This document shows, one piece after another, positions 25,996 through 34,507 of a DNA stretch of 38,130 bases (its first letter is position 1; every line of letters starts with the position of its first letter). Source of the stretch: Oscillospiraceae bacterium (lineage in GTDB: Bacteria; Bacillota; Clostridia; Oscillospirales; Ruminococcaceae). A program made the translations under genes and the position numbers. Under the pieces are notes generated by a model, which was given only the letters and a program-made list of their open reading frames with translations, was not told the origin of the DNA and searched no databases. The stretch is from NCBI GenBank assembly GCA_030523195.1, contig JAUNJC010000006.1:1-38130 (forward strand). The letters are read 5' to 3'.

Positions 25996-26841
25996 TCAAG
26001 AAATTGCATAAAAATAAAAATAATCTCCATCTCCTGCATACTGCACAGCGATGCAATCCTGAATGGAATATCCTTTCAACGGATAAACAAGAATCGTATA
26101 CACCCGATCTCCTTCTGCTTGTATGGCAACAGAAAAACCAGCGAGATCATCCAGTTCCTCACAAGAAACCGTTTCATAGTTTGTTTGATAATGTACACCA
26201 TTCCAACGTGCATACTGAAAATCATATAGAGAACCATATGTTGGCACACCACGGAAGGTTGTAGTCATTTCCGTTTCTTCTGTCATAGGTGGTTCCGTTG
26301 TCCAAACTGGTTCTGTTTCAGTCGGCTCTGGTTCCGTTACAATTGGCTGCGTTTCCGTTATCTCTATTTCATCCGGCAGCGGTTCCGTTTCCAGTATCGG
26401 ATTATCGAATGATAATAGAACCATATCCGCAGTTGTCACGCTTTCCTGCTCAAAGGTGATTTTTGGTGTACTGCTTACTGCCGTAGTAGTCTGCATAGCA
26501 GTTGTACTGACTGCTGTACTGGTCACAACAACCGGTTGATCCGGTGATACCGTCACAGGCAACGTATGTGATTCTGCTGGATCAAACACTTTTGCACAAA
26601 AATCTTTTGGCTGCTTTTCCTCTGACATTTGCAGTCCAACCACCACAAGAGTGACTGCTGTACAGCAAAGTGCTGCTGCCCGTGCAAAGAGCCGCAGCCG
26701 TGGCAAGGAAAACAATGTTTTTTCTGCACACTTTGGTGATGCTTCCATATACATTTTTTTCAGGATTGCCTGTTTCATCCGTTCTTTTGCGGCTTCATCC
26801 GGATTGAGATTGTCCCATACTTTTTTCCAATCTTGCTGCAT
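25996..26841 (-). CDS. Membrane anti-sigma-like protein with Pro/Thr/Glu-rich outer stalk
   Basis: 281 residues. Residues 1-50 are cytoplasmic (MQQDWKKVWDNLNPDEAAKE), with one membrane helix at about 51-71. The outer part has a Thr/Val/Ser stretch (about 95-135), then a Pro/Thr/Glu-rich stalk (about 150-200, TEPEPTETEPVWTTEPPMTE) and a C-terminal globular part of about 80 residues. The gene overlaps the sigma gene by 47 bases and AGGAGGTGA precedes the ATG at 26841, a coupling typical of sigma/anti-sigma pairs. No zinc-binding HxxxCxxC motif is seen. The role as an anti-sigma factor is inferred from position and topology. Confidence 0.72.
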   Translation of the reverse strand: MQQDWKKVWDNLNPDEAAKERMKQAILKKMYMEASPKCAEKTLFSLPRLRLFARAAALCCTAVTLVVVGLQMSEEKQPKDFCAKVFDPAESHTLPVTVSPDQPVVVTSTAVSTTAMQTTTAVSSTPKITFEQESVTTADMVLLSFDNPILETEPLPDEIEITETQPIVTEPEPTETEPVWTTEPPMTEETEMTTTFRGVPTYGSLYDFQYARWNGVHYQTNYETVSCEELDDLAGFSVAIQAEGDRVYTILVYPLKGYSIQDCIAVQYAGDGDYFYFYAIS

Positions 26842-27337
26842 AACGATCACCTCCTATTTCTTTTTGCAAAGCAGCTCTTCCCCGTTTCAGAAGAGAACGC
26901 ACTGTGGACTCCTTTTTTTCTGTCAATTCTGCAATCTCTTTGCAGGAATATTCTTCGTAATAGTACAAATATAATACTGTTTTATATTTGTCCGGTAATT
27001 GGATCAATGCTGTCAAAACTGCATTTTCTTCTGACGTCTGTGTTTTGGACTGTAAAACAACTTCCCAATCCTCCACCTCCTGACGTTTCTGCCAAATCCA
27101 ACTATGCAACATGTTCTTACACACATTAGAAGCGGTGACAACTAGCCATCCTCGCAAATGTGATTCATTTTCCAATGGCTTTTGCAGCTGCATGAGCCGC
27201 AAAAAGGTTTCCTGTACGGCATCTTCTGCATCCATACGGTTTTTTAAAAAGCTGTAGCAAATTCGATAAACAGCGTCAACATGCTGCATATAAAGTTCCG
27301 TAAACGCAGCCTCATCCAGCGGGTTGACGCATTGCAT
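26795..27337 (-). CDS. ECF-type RNA polymerase sigma factor
   Basis: 180 residues with region 2 (RICYSFLKNRMDAEDAVQET) and region 4 (IQLPDKYKTVLYLYYYEEYS followed by CKEIAELTEKKESTVRSLLK, a helix-turn-helix). It directs RNA polymerase to its own promoters, probably in response to a signal read by the partner membrane protein. The start at 27337 is 8 bases after AGGAGGGA; the ATG at 27343 is too close to it. A TATAAT box lies at 27403-27408. Confidence 0.92.
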   Translation of the reverse strand: MQCVNPLDEAAFTELYMQHVDAVYRICYSFLKNRMDAEDAVQETFLRLMQLQKPLENESHLRGWLVVTASNVCKNMLHSWIWQKRQEVEDWEVVLQSKTQTSEENAVLTALIQLPDKYKTVLYLYYYEEYSCKEIAELTEKKESTVRSLLKRGRAALQKEIGGDRYAARLEKSMGQSQSG

Positions 27338-27402
27338 TGTCATTCCCTCCTATATGCTTTTATTCCGCAAATAAGGCGATTTTTCTCTGCATTTTTCTTT
27401 TC

Positions 27403-27408
27403 ATTATA
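27403..27408 (-). promoter_or_regulatory. -10 box before the ECF sigma gene
   Basis: TATAAT on minus, 65 bases before the start codon. The -35 at the matching distance (TAGTAA) is poor, so this may need an activator or be chance. Confidence 0.35.
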
Positions 27409-27510
27409 CCACTGCGATAAAACGATTACTACAGCCCCACATGAATCTATTGTGAATTTATCATAAAATATTAAAAAATGAGACGCAAACTATCTTTTCC
27501 ATTTACAGCA

Positions 27511-27556
27511 AACAAAAATGCGGAAACAGCATCGGGGAGAATCTGCATTCCGCATT
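27511..27556 (-). terminator. Terminator at the 3' end of the candidate structured RNA
   Basis: AATGCGGAA pairs perfectly with TTCCGCATT (27517-27525 with 27548-27556), followed on minus by TTTTTGTTTG. Confidence 0.6.
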
Positions 27557-27750
27557 ATTTTGCCTATGTTCAGCCACATGTTTCTGTTTTCTTCCATCCC
27601 AGAACTGGTTGCCCAGTCTGTCCTTTCTGAATGGGTTCCTCATACCGCACAGTGCAATCCCCCTTCACACCGCCCTTTCTCACGGCTTAGAGGAAAAACA
27701 AAATTACATGTCACTGTTTGCACGGCAAACGCCGCAAAAAAATCCCTTCA
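27511..27750 (-). ncRNA. Candidate structured RNA, family not recognised
   Basis: Read on the minus strand, CAGTGACATGT (27706-27716) pairs with ACATGTGGCTG (27571-27581; 9 pairs, one G-U, one mismatch). Inside are two arms: TTCCTC...GAGGAA (27690-27695 with 27636-27641) extended by CCG/CGG, and an arm at 27594-27634 (CCAT and CAGAA pairing) capped by ACTGG-GCAA-CCAGT, a GNRA tetraloop in this orientation. A 5' hairpin lies at 27717-27729, and a 9-bp terminator stem with TTTTTG at 27511-27556. No good coding frame is present. It is the main content of the 700-base gap before the flippase gene. Confidence 0.5.
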
Positions 27751-27928
27751 CTATGGATACAATTCTGGAACAAAAAAAGTTGCAAATCCCGAAAAATTTT
27801 TTTAGTTTTTCAAAATACTGTAGGAATGCACAAAAAACGCCCCAAAAATTTATAAATTTTTGCCCACAACAAACGTGAAAAATTTACATCTTTTTGAAAA
27901 AAGCATTTTCTTTTTCATGATTTTATGG

Positions 27929-27934
27929 TATAAT
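27929..27934 (+). promoter_or_regulatory. -10 box of the flippase gene
   Basis: TATAAT, 104 bases before the start codon, in an A/T-rich region; the -35 (TTTTCT at 17 bases) is weak. Confidence 0.4.
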
Positions 27935-28037
27935 AACAGTATTCCTGTGGCAACCGTCCTGTTGTAGGCGTTTTCGCTCATCAACAATCTATTTCCAGAA
28001 ATGTTGTCCGAAAAAAATTCATAAATGAGGAGATGCC

Positions 28038-29456
28038 ATGAATCAATACAAACGACTCGCTGCCAACACCATCATTTTTGCGATCGGTTCGTTTGGCTCA
28101 AAAATTCTATTACTGTTCTTAACAAAACTATATACTGCAAACATCAATCCAGCAGATATCAGTACAAAGGAACTATTGGAACAGACTGCAAACTTTATCA
28201 TTCCCATTGTAACATTTTCCATTACGGACGCCATTTTACGGTATGGGTTAATCCGGGGCTACGATAAGCGAAAAATTCTCACCTCTTCTTACGTCATCCT
28301 TGGCTTTGGAATGTGTGTGCTATTGGTATGTTCTCCCCTATTGAAACTACTGCCCTATACAGACGGGTACTTATGGCTGCTAATTATTTATGTATTCACC
28401 TCCTCGCTCCGTTCGATTCATTCCCAGTTTGTACGTGCACGAGGGTTGGTAACATTATTTGCATTTGATGGCATTCTTGCCACATTAACCTTATTCATCT
28501 TCAACGTCATTTTTATTTCCTTTCTGCATCTTGGTGTTACAGGATTTCTGCTTTCTGTCATTTGTTCCGACCTGCTCTCTGCCATTTTCCTATGGTGGAT
28601 TGCTGGACTGCGAAACTATGTCGGGCGGCAGTATATCAGTCCCAAAATGTCACGCTTAATGATTAAATTCTCTGCACCGCTGATTCCAACTGCACTGCTC
28701 TGGCTGGTCACAGGGTTTTCTGACCGCATCTTTCTGCGGTATATGAACGGACCATCTGGACTGGTTGGCGAAACTGCTGCCGGCATCTATAGTGTCGCAT
28801 CAAAATTGCCAAACTTAATCTCCACTGTTTCTACTGTCTTCTATCAGGCATGGAACATGTCTGCGATTCTGGAAAATGATTCTAAAACACGCAGTCATTT
28901 TTATAAACAGGTATTTTCCGCTTATGAATCTTTTCTGGTCATTGCCAGTGCCGTCTTGATTGTATTCGTTCGCCCATTCTCCAATTTACTGATTGATTCC
29001 AGCACTTACCCAGAATATGCAGACGCCTACCGCTATACACCTGTTCTGATTGTATCCGTTCTGATGATGTGCATGAATCAATTCTTCAGTAGTATCTACT
29101 CTGCCACACAACACACCTCCCACTCTTTCTGGACAAGTCTTGTTGCCGCCATCGTCAATCTAATTTTGAACTGGATTTTGATTCGAACATTTGGCATTAC
29201 CGGTGCTGGCATTGCAACTTTTGTCAGCTACTTTGTCAGCTATGTAATTCGTGTACGAGATGCCAGACGATATGTGCCGTTTGCAATTGACCACACCCGG
29301 TTTGCACTCAATCTTGTGATTCTCTTCCTTTTGAGTGCCATTTCTGTTTACACACCGCCGGGGTGGAAAGTGATGCTGACCATTGGACTGCTCTTTACCA
29401 CTGCTTACAACTTCAGTGCCATCACCAGTACCATACGACGAATTATAAAGCGATAA
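28038..29456 (+). CDS. Polysaccharide flippase-like membrane protein (Wzx/PST, MATE superfamily)
   Basis: 472 residues with about 12-14 hydrophobic helices and almost no loops. The start LAANTIIFAIGSFGSKILLLFLTKLYT and the segments YSVASKLPNLISTVSTVFYQAWNMSA and ILNWILIRTFGITGAGIATFVSY (core of the last: FGITGAGIATFVSY) are typical of lipid-linked sugar flippases. It would turn the undecaprenyl-linked glycan made by the 18-25 kb operon to the outer face; that link rests on proximity. GAGGAGA lies 5 bases before the ATG. Confidence 0.85.
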   Translation: MNQYKRLAANTIIFAIGSFGSKILLLFLTKLYTANINPADISTKELLEQTANFIIPIVTFSITDAILRYGLIRGYDKRKILTSSYVILGFGMCVLLVCSPLLKLLPYTDGYLWLLIIYVFTSSLRSIHSQFVRARGLVTLFAFDGILATLTLFIFNVIFISFLHLGVTGFLLSVICSDLLSAIFLWWIAGLRNYVGRQYISPKMSRLMIKFSAPLIPTALLWLVTGFSDRIFLRYMNGPSGLVGETAAGIYSVASKLPNLISTVSTVFYQAWNMSAILENDSKTRSHFYKQVFSAYESFLVIASAVLIVFVRPFSNLLIDSSTYPEYADAYRYTPVLIVSVLMMCMNQFFSSIYSATQHTSHSFWTSLVAAIVNLILNWILIRTFGITGAGIATFVSYFVSYVIRVRDARRYVPFAIDHTRFALNLVILFLLSAISVYTPPGWKVMLTIGLLFTTAYNFSAITSTIRRIIKR

Positions 29457-29475
29457 TCTTTTAGAAACATTCTAT

Positions 29476-29505
29476 TTGACAGATCATTTTCTTAAAATTT
29501 TATAT
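29476..29505 (+). promoter_or_regulatory. Promoter of deoD
   Basis: TTGACA (29476-29481), 18 bases, TTATAT (29500-29505). Confidence 0.55.
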
Positions 29506-29535
29506 AAAAATAAAATCTATAAAGGAGTGTTCTCT

Positions 29536-30249
29536 ATGGCAACCCCTCACAACCAAGCCAACAAAGGCGACATTGCCAAAGTTGTACTCATGCCGGGTGA
29601 CCCCCTGCGTGCAAAGTATATTGCAGAAACTTATCTGCAAAACCCTGTCTGCTACAATACCGTTCGGAACATGCTGGGTTACACTGGTACCTATCAGGGT
29701 TTACCAATTTCCGTACAAGGCAGCGGCATGGGTATGCCGTCTATGGGCATTTATTCCTACGAACTGTTTCACGAATATGATGTGGATGTGATTATCCGCA
29801 TTGGAACTGCTGGCAGTATCGCAGAACAAGTCAAACTGCGAGATATTGTCATTGGCATGGCAGTTTGCACAGATTCCAACTATGCTGCACAGTATGCACT
29901 TTCTGGCACATATGCACCCATTGCAGATTTTTCACTGCTGGAAGCCGCTGTTGCAGCTGCACGAGAACAGAACCAGCCATTTCATGTGGGAAACTTGTTC
30001 TCTACCGATGTCTTCTACACAGCAAATACACCATTGCCGCAGTGGGCAAAGATGGGCGTTCTTGCTGTAGAGATGGAATCGGCTGCCCTTTACTGCAATG
30101 CCGCAGCTGCTGGAAAAAAAGCACTTTGCATTACCACCATTTCAGATTGCCCACTGCGTGGAGAATCTACCACGGCTAAAGAGCGGCAGACTGCTTTTAC
30201 GGATATGATGGAAATTGCTCTAAAAACAGCTGTTTCGGTTCAAAATTAA
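29536..30249 (+). CDS. deoD: Purine-nucleoside phosphorylase, DeoD type
   Basis: Splits purine (deoxy)nucleosides with phosphate in salvage; hexameric trimer-fold family. 237 residues, the normal length. Visible signatures are MPGDPLRAKYIAE (phosphate), SGMGMPSMGIYSYEL, IRIGTAGS and EMESAALY (ribose/base site), and SDCPLRGES. The start at 29536 has AAAGGAG upstream; the frame extends to 29476 without a site. It has its own promoter and a strong terminator. Confidence 0.96.
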   Translation: MATPHNQANKGDIAKVVLMPGDPLRAKYIAETYLQNPVCYNTVRNMLGYTGTYQGLPISVQGSGMGMPSMGIYSYELFHEYDVDVIIRIGTAGSIAEQVKLRDIVIGMAVCTDSNYAAQYALSGTYAPIADFSLLEAAVAAAREQNQPFHVGNLFSTDVFYTANTPLPQWAKMGVLAVEMESAALYCNAAAAGKKALCITTISDCPLRGESTTAKERQTAFTDMMEIALKTAVSVQN

Positions 30250-30337
30250 AAAAATTTTCCTTTTTTTCAGAATTCTTTAAGCATATTCTGCTATCATAAA
30301 AAACGGAATGAACTTCCAGCACTTCCCCAAAGTGCAG

Positions 30338-30371
30338 CCCCGACCAAACAAGAGGATAGGTCGGGGTTTTT
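30338..30371 (+). terminator. Terminator of deoD
   Basis: CCCCGACC (30338-30345) pairs perfectly with GGTCGGGG (30359-30366), then T5. Confidence 0.88.
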
Positions 30372-30440
30372 CCTATTTCTCACCAAAAGAAACTCACATT
30401 CTTTACATAAATTCTTATCCGATAATAGGGAGGAAATTAA

Positions 30441-30740
30441 ATGGAACACGATATCAACTTGAACATACACTATTCTGCACCACAGCCTATTTGGGATAAG
30501 ATTGGATTGGTGTATGAATCCATGCCATATTGGGCTGGCTACAAAGATGTTCCACGATGGAGCGGAGAAAATGTGAATCTATGGGCTTCTGTAGAACCAA
30601 GCGGTATCCAAATTCAAGGCTCCATGCCGGAAAAAGTTTGGAACGAATGGTATTGTCTGCTGAAAAAGAAACTGACAGAAGCCCTTGGATATGAAATCGG
30701 AGAGCCGGAAGATGGATATAAATTTAGATATTATGATTAA
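30441..30740 (+). CDS. Small soluble protein of unknown function
   Basis: 99 residues, rich in Trp and Tyr (YESMPYWAGYKDVPRWSGEN and GSMPEKVWNEWYCLLKKKL), no signal or membrane helix. The strand-helix pattern (ASVEPSGIQIQGSMP, then a helix, then ALGYEIGEPEDGYKF) looks like a compact domain. AGGGAGGAA precedes the ATG closely, so it is surely expressed. I do not recognise the family. A weak GCGAT/ATCGC hairpin follows the stop (about 30747-30762). Confidence 0.75.
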   Translation: MEHDINLNIHYSAPQPIWDKIGLVYESMPYWAGYKDVPRWSGENVNLWASVEPSGIQIQGSMPEKVWNEWYCLLKKKLTEALGYEIGEPEDGYKFRYYD

Positions 30741-30815
30741 AAAGATTGCGATTTTAGATCGCCTTCTTGCATAACATCCTTTTCCGTTCGTAGAGGCTTA
30801 TTCTCAATTTTTCTC

Positions 30816-30844
30816 TTGCAATTCCTCCAAAAATATGCTATGAT
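30816..30844 (+). promoter_or_regulatory. Promoter of metG
   Basis: TTGCAA (30816-30821), 17 bases, TATGAT (30839-30844). A CAGCCG/CGGCTG hairpin (30856-30872) lies at the start of the leader; there is no room for a T-box. Confidence 0.75.
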
Positions 30845-30899
30845 AAAAATAAATACAGCCGTTTTCCGGCTGCAATCAACAAACAGGAGGGATTTTCCA

Positions 30900-32846
30900 A
30901 TGGCAGCAAAACCATACTATATTACCACCCCGATTTATTATCCGTCCGGCAATCCACACATCGGACATTGCTATACAACGGTTGCCTGTGATTCCATCGC
31001 ACGTTACCGCCGGATGCAGGGCTATGATGTCATGTTTCTGACCGGCACCGATGAACACGGTTTGAAAATTGAACAAAAAGCCGCTGAAAAAGGTGTGACC
31101 CCAAAGGAATATGTAGACGAAATCGTAACGACATTCAAAAAACTCTGGCAGTATATGAATATCAGCTATGACCGCTATATCCGCACCACTGATGATTACC
31201 ACATCGAAACCGTACAGAAAATTTTCAAGGAACTGTACGACAAGGGCTATATCTACAAGGGCGAATATAAGGGCAAATACTGTACCCCCTGCGAAAGTTT
31301 CTGGACAGATTCCCAACTCGTAGACGGCAAATGCCCCGAATGCGGCAGAGAAGTCATTGAGGCAAAGGAAGAAGCTTACTTCTTTAAGATGTCTCCTTTT
31401 GCAGACCGCATTACCCATCTGCTCACCGAAACAGACTATCTCCAGCCGAAAACCAGAGCAACCGAACTAGTCAATAACTTTATTAAACCAGGTCTGGAAG
31501 ATCTCTGCGTTTCCAGAACCTCATTCAAATGGGGTATTCCGGTTACATTCGATCCGAATCATGTGGTCTATGTCTGGGTCGATGCTCTTTCCAACTATAT
31601 TTCTGCCCTTGGTTACTACAACGACACTTATCATGACTACGACCACTATTGGCCGGCAGATGTCCACATGGTCGCAAAAGATATTATGCGGTTTCATGCC
31701 ATTATCTGGCCTGCCATTCTGATGGCGTTGGATCAGCCGCTTCCGAAACATCTGGCTGTACATGGCTGGATTACCTTCAATGGACAGAAAATGAGCAAAT
31801 CACTCGGCAACGTAGTAGACCCCTTTGTACTAGGCGAACGCTATGGTGCAGATGCCATTCGATACCATATTCTGCGGGAAATGGCACTTGGTTCAGACAG
31901 TTCTTTCTCCAACGAGGTACTAATTACCCGAATCAATGCCGACCTTGCCAACGGTCTGGGCAATTTGGTTTCCCGTACGGTTGCAATGGTAGATAAATAT
32001 TTCGATGGTACCCTGCCGGAAGAACGGGAAGCTGGTGAGTTTGACGATGACCTGATTGCAGCAGCAACTGCTCTGCGGGACAAGGTTGACCATTTCATAG
32101 ATCAGACACAGCTGAACAATGCACTGGCAGAAATCTTCAAGGTGGTTTCCCGTGCCAATAAGTATATTGACGAAACCGCACCTTGGGTACTGGCAAAGGA
32201 CGAAAGCAAAAAGGCCCGTCTGGCAACGGTGCTGTACAATTTACTGGATACCATTCGGATTGTGTCCACACTACTATCTGCCTTTATGCCGACCACCATG
32301 CCAAAAGTTTGGGAACAAATCGGAGCAGGTGTCAGTGAACGAACTTATGACGCTGCGGCAACATTCGGTGTTTTGCCGGCAAATGTCACCATTCAAAAAG
32401 GCGAAATTCTCTTTCCGAGAATTGATGTGGAAAAGGAAATTGAAGCCCTGAATGCCATTATTCAAAACAACGAACCGCAGAAACCAGCAGAAGAAACCGC
32501 TCCAGTCGCAGAACTGGCACCGGAAATCAGCATTGACGACTTTGCAAAGGTCGATTTGCGAATTGCGAAAGTATTGGAATGCGAAAAGGTAAAGAAATCA
32601 AAAAAACTGCTGAAACTCCAACTCGATGACGGCATGGGCGGACGGCAGGTCGTATCTGGTATTGCACAATGGTATAAACCGGAAGACTTGATCGGCAAGA
32701 AAATTATACTGGTTGCCAATCTGAAGCCAGCCAAACTGTGCGGTGTAGAGAGCAACGGCATGATCTGTGCAGCCGATGCACCCGATGGCAGTGCAAAGGT
32801 CATCTTCCCAGATCAGGCACTGCCTTGCGGTGCAAAAATTCGCTGA
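30900..32846 (+). CDS. metG: Methionyl-tRNA synthetase with C-terminal tRNA-binding domain
   Basis: Charges tRNA-Met; 648 residues, the long form. The class I motifs are HIGH (PSGNPHIGHCYTT) and KMSKS (KMSKSLGNVVDP). A zinc knuckle is seen as CTPCE and CPECG. The last 110 residues are an EMAP/Trbp111-like domain (DFAKVDLRIAKVLECEKV, GMGGRQVVSGIAQWY, SNGMICAA). The start at 30900 has AGGAGGGA upstream, 28 codons inside the longer frame. Confidence 0.97.
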   Translation: MAAKPYYITTPIYYPSGNPHIGHCYTTVACDSIARYRRMQGYDVMFLTGTDEHGLKIEQKAAEKGVTPKEYVDEIVTTFKKLWQYMNISYDRYIRTTDDYHIETVQKIFKELYDKGYIYKGEYKGKYCTPCESFWTDSQLVDGKCPECGREVIEAKEEAYFFKMSPFADRITHLLTETDYLQPKTRATELVNNFIKPGLEDLCVSRTSFKWGIPVTFDPNHVVYVWVDALSNYISALGYYNDTYHDYDHYWPADVHMVAKDIMRFHAIIWPAILMALDQPLPKHLAVHGWITFNGQKMSKSLGNVVDPFVLGERYGADAIRYHILREMALGSDSSFSNEVLITRINADLANGLGNLVSRTVAMVDKYFDGTLPEEREAGEFDDDLIAAATALRDKVDHFIDQTQLNNALAEIFKVVSRANKYIDETAPWVLAKDESKKARLATVLYNLLDTIRIVSTLLSAFMPTTMPKVWEQIGAGVSERTYDAAATFGVLPANVTIQKGEILFPRIDVEKEIEALNAIIQNNEPQKPAEETAPVAELAPEISIDDFAKVDLRIAKVLECEKVKKSKKLLKLQLDDGMGGRQVVSGIAQWYKPEDLIGKKIILVANLKPAKLCGVESNGMICAADAPDGSAKVIFPDQALPCGAKIR

Positions 32847-32881
32847 CTTTCTTTTCTTTTTGCTAAAAAAAGAAAAGAAAG
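32847..32881 (+). repeat. A/T-only 15-bp hairpin after metG
   Basis: CTTTCTTTTCTTTTT (32847-32861) pairs perfectly with 32867-32881 around a short loop. It has no U-tract behind it, so it is not a classical terminator, yet none other follows metG. Confidence 0.5.
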
Positions 32882-32897
32882 CAAAAGAAAAAAGAAT

Positions 32898-33113
32898 TAG
32901 CCGTTCGGCGAATAAAATAACCCATAATTTGTAGTATTTGCAGCATCCTTTTACAAAAAATGAAAAAACATTCCACAAATCACAAAATTCACAATAAAAA
33001 AGAGTTTGCCGTTCGGCGGATAAAATAACCCATAATTTGTAGTATTTGCAGCATCCTTTTACGAAAAACGAAAAGTCATTCCACAAATCACAAAATTCAT
33101 GATTAAAAATAAG
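32898..33113. repeat. Two tandem copies of a 108-bp unit
   Basis: Copy 1 (about 32898-33005) and copy 2 (about 33006-33113) are nearly identical, each starting with GCCGTTCGGC and containing CCCATAATTTGTAGTATTTG and CCACAAATCACAAAATTC. The second copy ends at the ribosome binding site of the dehydrogenase gene. Differences are few and scattered, mainly near the 3' parts. No plus-strand frame uses it. Confidence 0.9.
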
Positions 33114-33128
33114 GGAGGTTCCTATCAC

Positions 33129-33932
33129 ATGGACAGACTAAAAGGAAAAGTTGCCATCGTCACCGGTTCCACAAGCGGAATCGGCGTAGGCATTGCAAAA
33201 TTATTTGCAGCAGAAGGAGCAAAGGTCGTAATCTGCGGTCGCCGGAAAGAAAAGGGACAGGCTGTCGTAGACAGCATTCTGGAAAACGGCGGAGAAGCAA
33301 CTTATCATTTTATGGATATCACCATCACAGAGAGCATAGAACAACTTTTCACAGATACAGCTGAACAGTACGGAAAGATTGATATACTGGTAAACAATGC
33401 TGCGAATGTCAGCTTGAAAGACGGTCGTGTGGATGAATTGACGCTGGAAATGTGGGATAACATTTTCCAGAGTGATATTCGTGGCACCTTCTATGCAACC
33501 AAGTGTGCGTTGCCTTATCTCCAGAAAAATGAAGCCGGCGGCTCTATCATCAACATTGGTTCTATGGCATCCTGCGGCGGTGATTTAAGCTCTACTGCTT
33601 ATGCCTGTGCAAAAGCTGGTGTAGATCTGCTCACACAGTCCACCGCATTGCAGTATGGGAAACAGAATATCCGCTGCAACTGCGTCAGACCGGGTTTGAT
33701 TGTCACCCCTGAAAACGAAGCCCATGTTCCACAAGTGTTAAAAGATATTTTCACCAGTAATATTATGGTAAACCGTTACGGCTGCCCAGAAGATATTGGA
33801 CAAATGTGTGTTTTCCTCGCTTCTGACGAAAGCTGCTATGTAACAGGGCAAATTATCAATGTAGATGGTGGATTAAATTCCCATGTGCCTACTGTTGCAC
33901 AGTTCAGACAGCTAAATTCCCGTACTTGGTAA
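33129..33932 (+). CDS. Short-chain dehydrogenase/reductase
   Basis: 267 residues, classical SDR fold. The cofactor motif is TGSTSGIGVGIA, then NNAANVS. The catalytic residues are Ser in GSMASCGG, and Tyr and Lys in YACAKAG, with the end FLASDESCYVTGQIINVDGG. Arg-Arg after the second strand (CGRRKEKG) suggests NADP(H). The substrate is not readable; similar proteins reduce sugars, acyl groups or steroids. AGGGAGG precedes the ATG at 33129. Its leader consists of the 108-bp tandem repeat. Confidence 0.9.
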   Translation: MDRLKGKVAIVTGSTSGIGVGIAKLFAAEGAKVVICGRRKEKGQAVVDSILENGGEATYHFMDITITESIEQLFTDTAEQYGKIDILVNNAANVSLKDGRVDELTLEMWDNIFQSDIRGTFYATKCALPYLQKNEAGGSIINIGSMASCGGDLSSTAYACAKAGVDLLTQSTALQYGKQNIRCNCVRPGLIVTPENEAHVPQVLKDIFTSNIMVNRYGCPEDIGQMCVFLASDESCYVTGQIINVDGGLNSHVPTVAQFRQLNSRTW

Positions 33933-33958
33933 TCTCCATCGCAAGAAACAGAGATAAA

Positions 33959-34005
33959 AGAAACCCGTTCGCACGGCTCTCACTACCGTGCGGACGGGTT
34001 TTTCC
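33959..34005. terminator. Bidirectional terminator after the dehydrogenase gene
   Basis: AAACCCGTTCGCACGG (33961-33976) pairs with 33986-34001 with one mismatch, and T5 follows on plus; the minus side is also T-rich. It separates two convergent genes. Confidence 0.88.
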
Positions 34006-34020
34006 ATTTGATTCAAAAAT

Positions 34021-34506
34021 TCAAGCATCCTGCTGCAATATCATCCGATACCCTTCCATCCAAGGCTTTATATGTGCCGGATGCTGTTCCGCATAGGCAA
34101 ATATTGTCTCTGCAAGCCCTTCCTGTAAAAATGTCTGTAACTGTGCATCCGAATAGGATTGCATCCCGCTGCACAACTCTGAAATAGCAATGCCAACTTT
34201 ACCATTTTTCGTTCGCATTAACCGAAATGGCCAGATCTGACAGTCAAACGGTTTTTCCTGCTCCGACAGACCACAGCCGTGATCCGTCAGCATTGGACAG
34301 GCAAACAATTCCTCGCCTTTTAACGGCGGTGCCGCAAAAGTCTGCTCTGCACCAACTGGAACCAATTTCACATCTGGTAGTCTTTTCTGTACCGCTGTCA
34401 CCGTTTCCGGCGGCAGAACCGGTAACTCCCAGATATCGCTGGCATCAAATCGACAGCACAGCCGACAGGCAGCACACGTGCTGCGAGATAACATTTTTGT
34501 CAACAT
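34021..34506 (-). CDS. YkgJ-like Cys-cluster (zinc/iron-binding) protein
   Basis: 161 residues. The N-terminus STCAACRLCCRFD has the CxxCxxCC cluster of the YkgJ/UPF0153 family, with further Cys at FACPML, HGCGLS and PFDCQIWPFR, a pattern thought to bind a metal or Fe-S cluster. No signal or membrane helix. The start follows AAGGAA by 7 bases and lies one base after the stop of the preceding gene, so the two are coupled. Function unknown. Confidence 0.8.
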   Translation of the reverse strand: MLTKMLSRSTCAACRLCCRFDASDIWELPVLPPETVTAVQKRLPDVKLVPVGAEQTFAAPPLKGEELFACPMLTDHGCGLSEQEKPFDCQIWPFRLMRTKNGKVGIAISELCSGMQSYSDAQLQTFLQEGLAETIFAYAEQHPAHIKPWMEGYRMILQQDA

Positions 34507-34507
34507 A

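Noticed and set aside
25740..26264. Plus-strand frame of 174 codons
   Set aside because: It is antisense to the anti-sigma-like gene and lacks a start site; the minus frames in 25732-25995 are also short and unsupported.
27518..27805. Plus-strand frame of 95 codons in the structured RNA region
   Set aside because: No ribosome site; the sequence pairs with itself in a way that explains its composition.
30822..30899. T-box leader for metG
   Set aside because: Only about 50 bases separate transcript start and ATG, too short, and no T-box sequence is present.
32898..33113. CRISPR-like array
   Set aside because: Only two units, 108 bp each, repeated as a whole without unique spacers.
32598..33128. 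Minus-strand frame of 176 codons across the tandem repeat
   Set aside because: It is the antisense of metG and of the 108-bp repeat; the repeated peptide comes from the DNA repeat, and there is no ribosome site.
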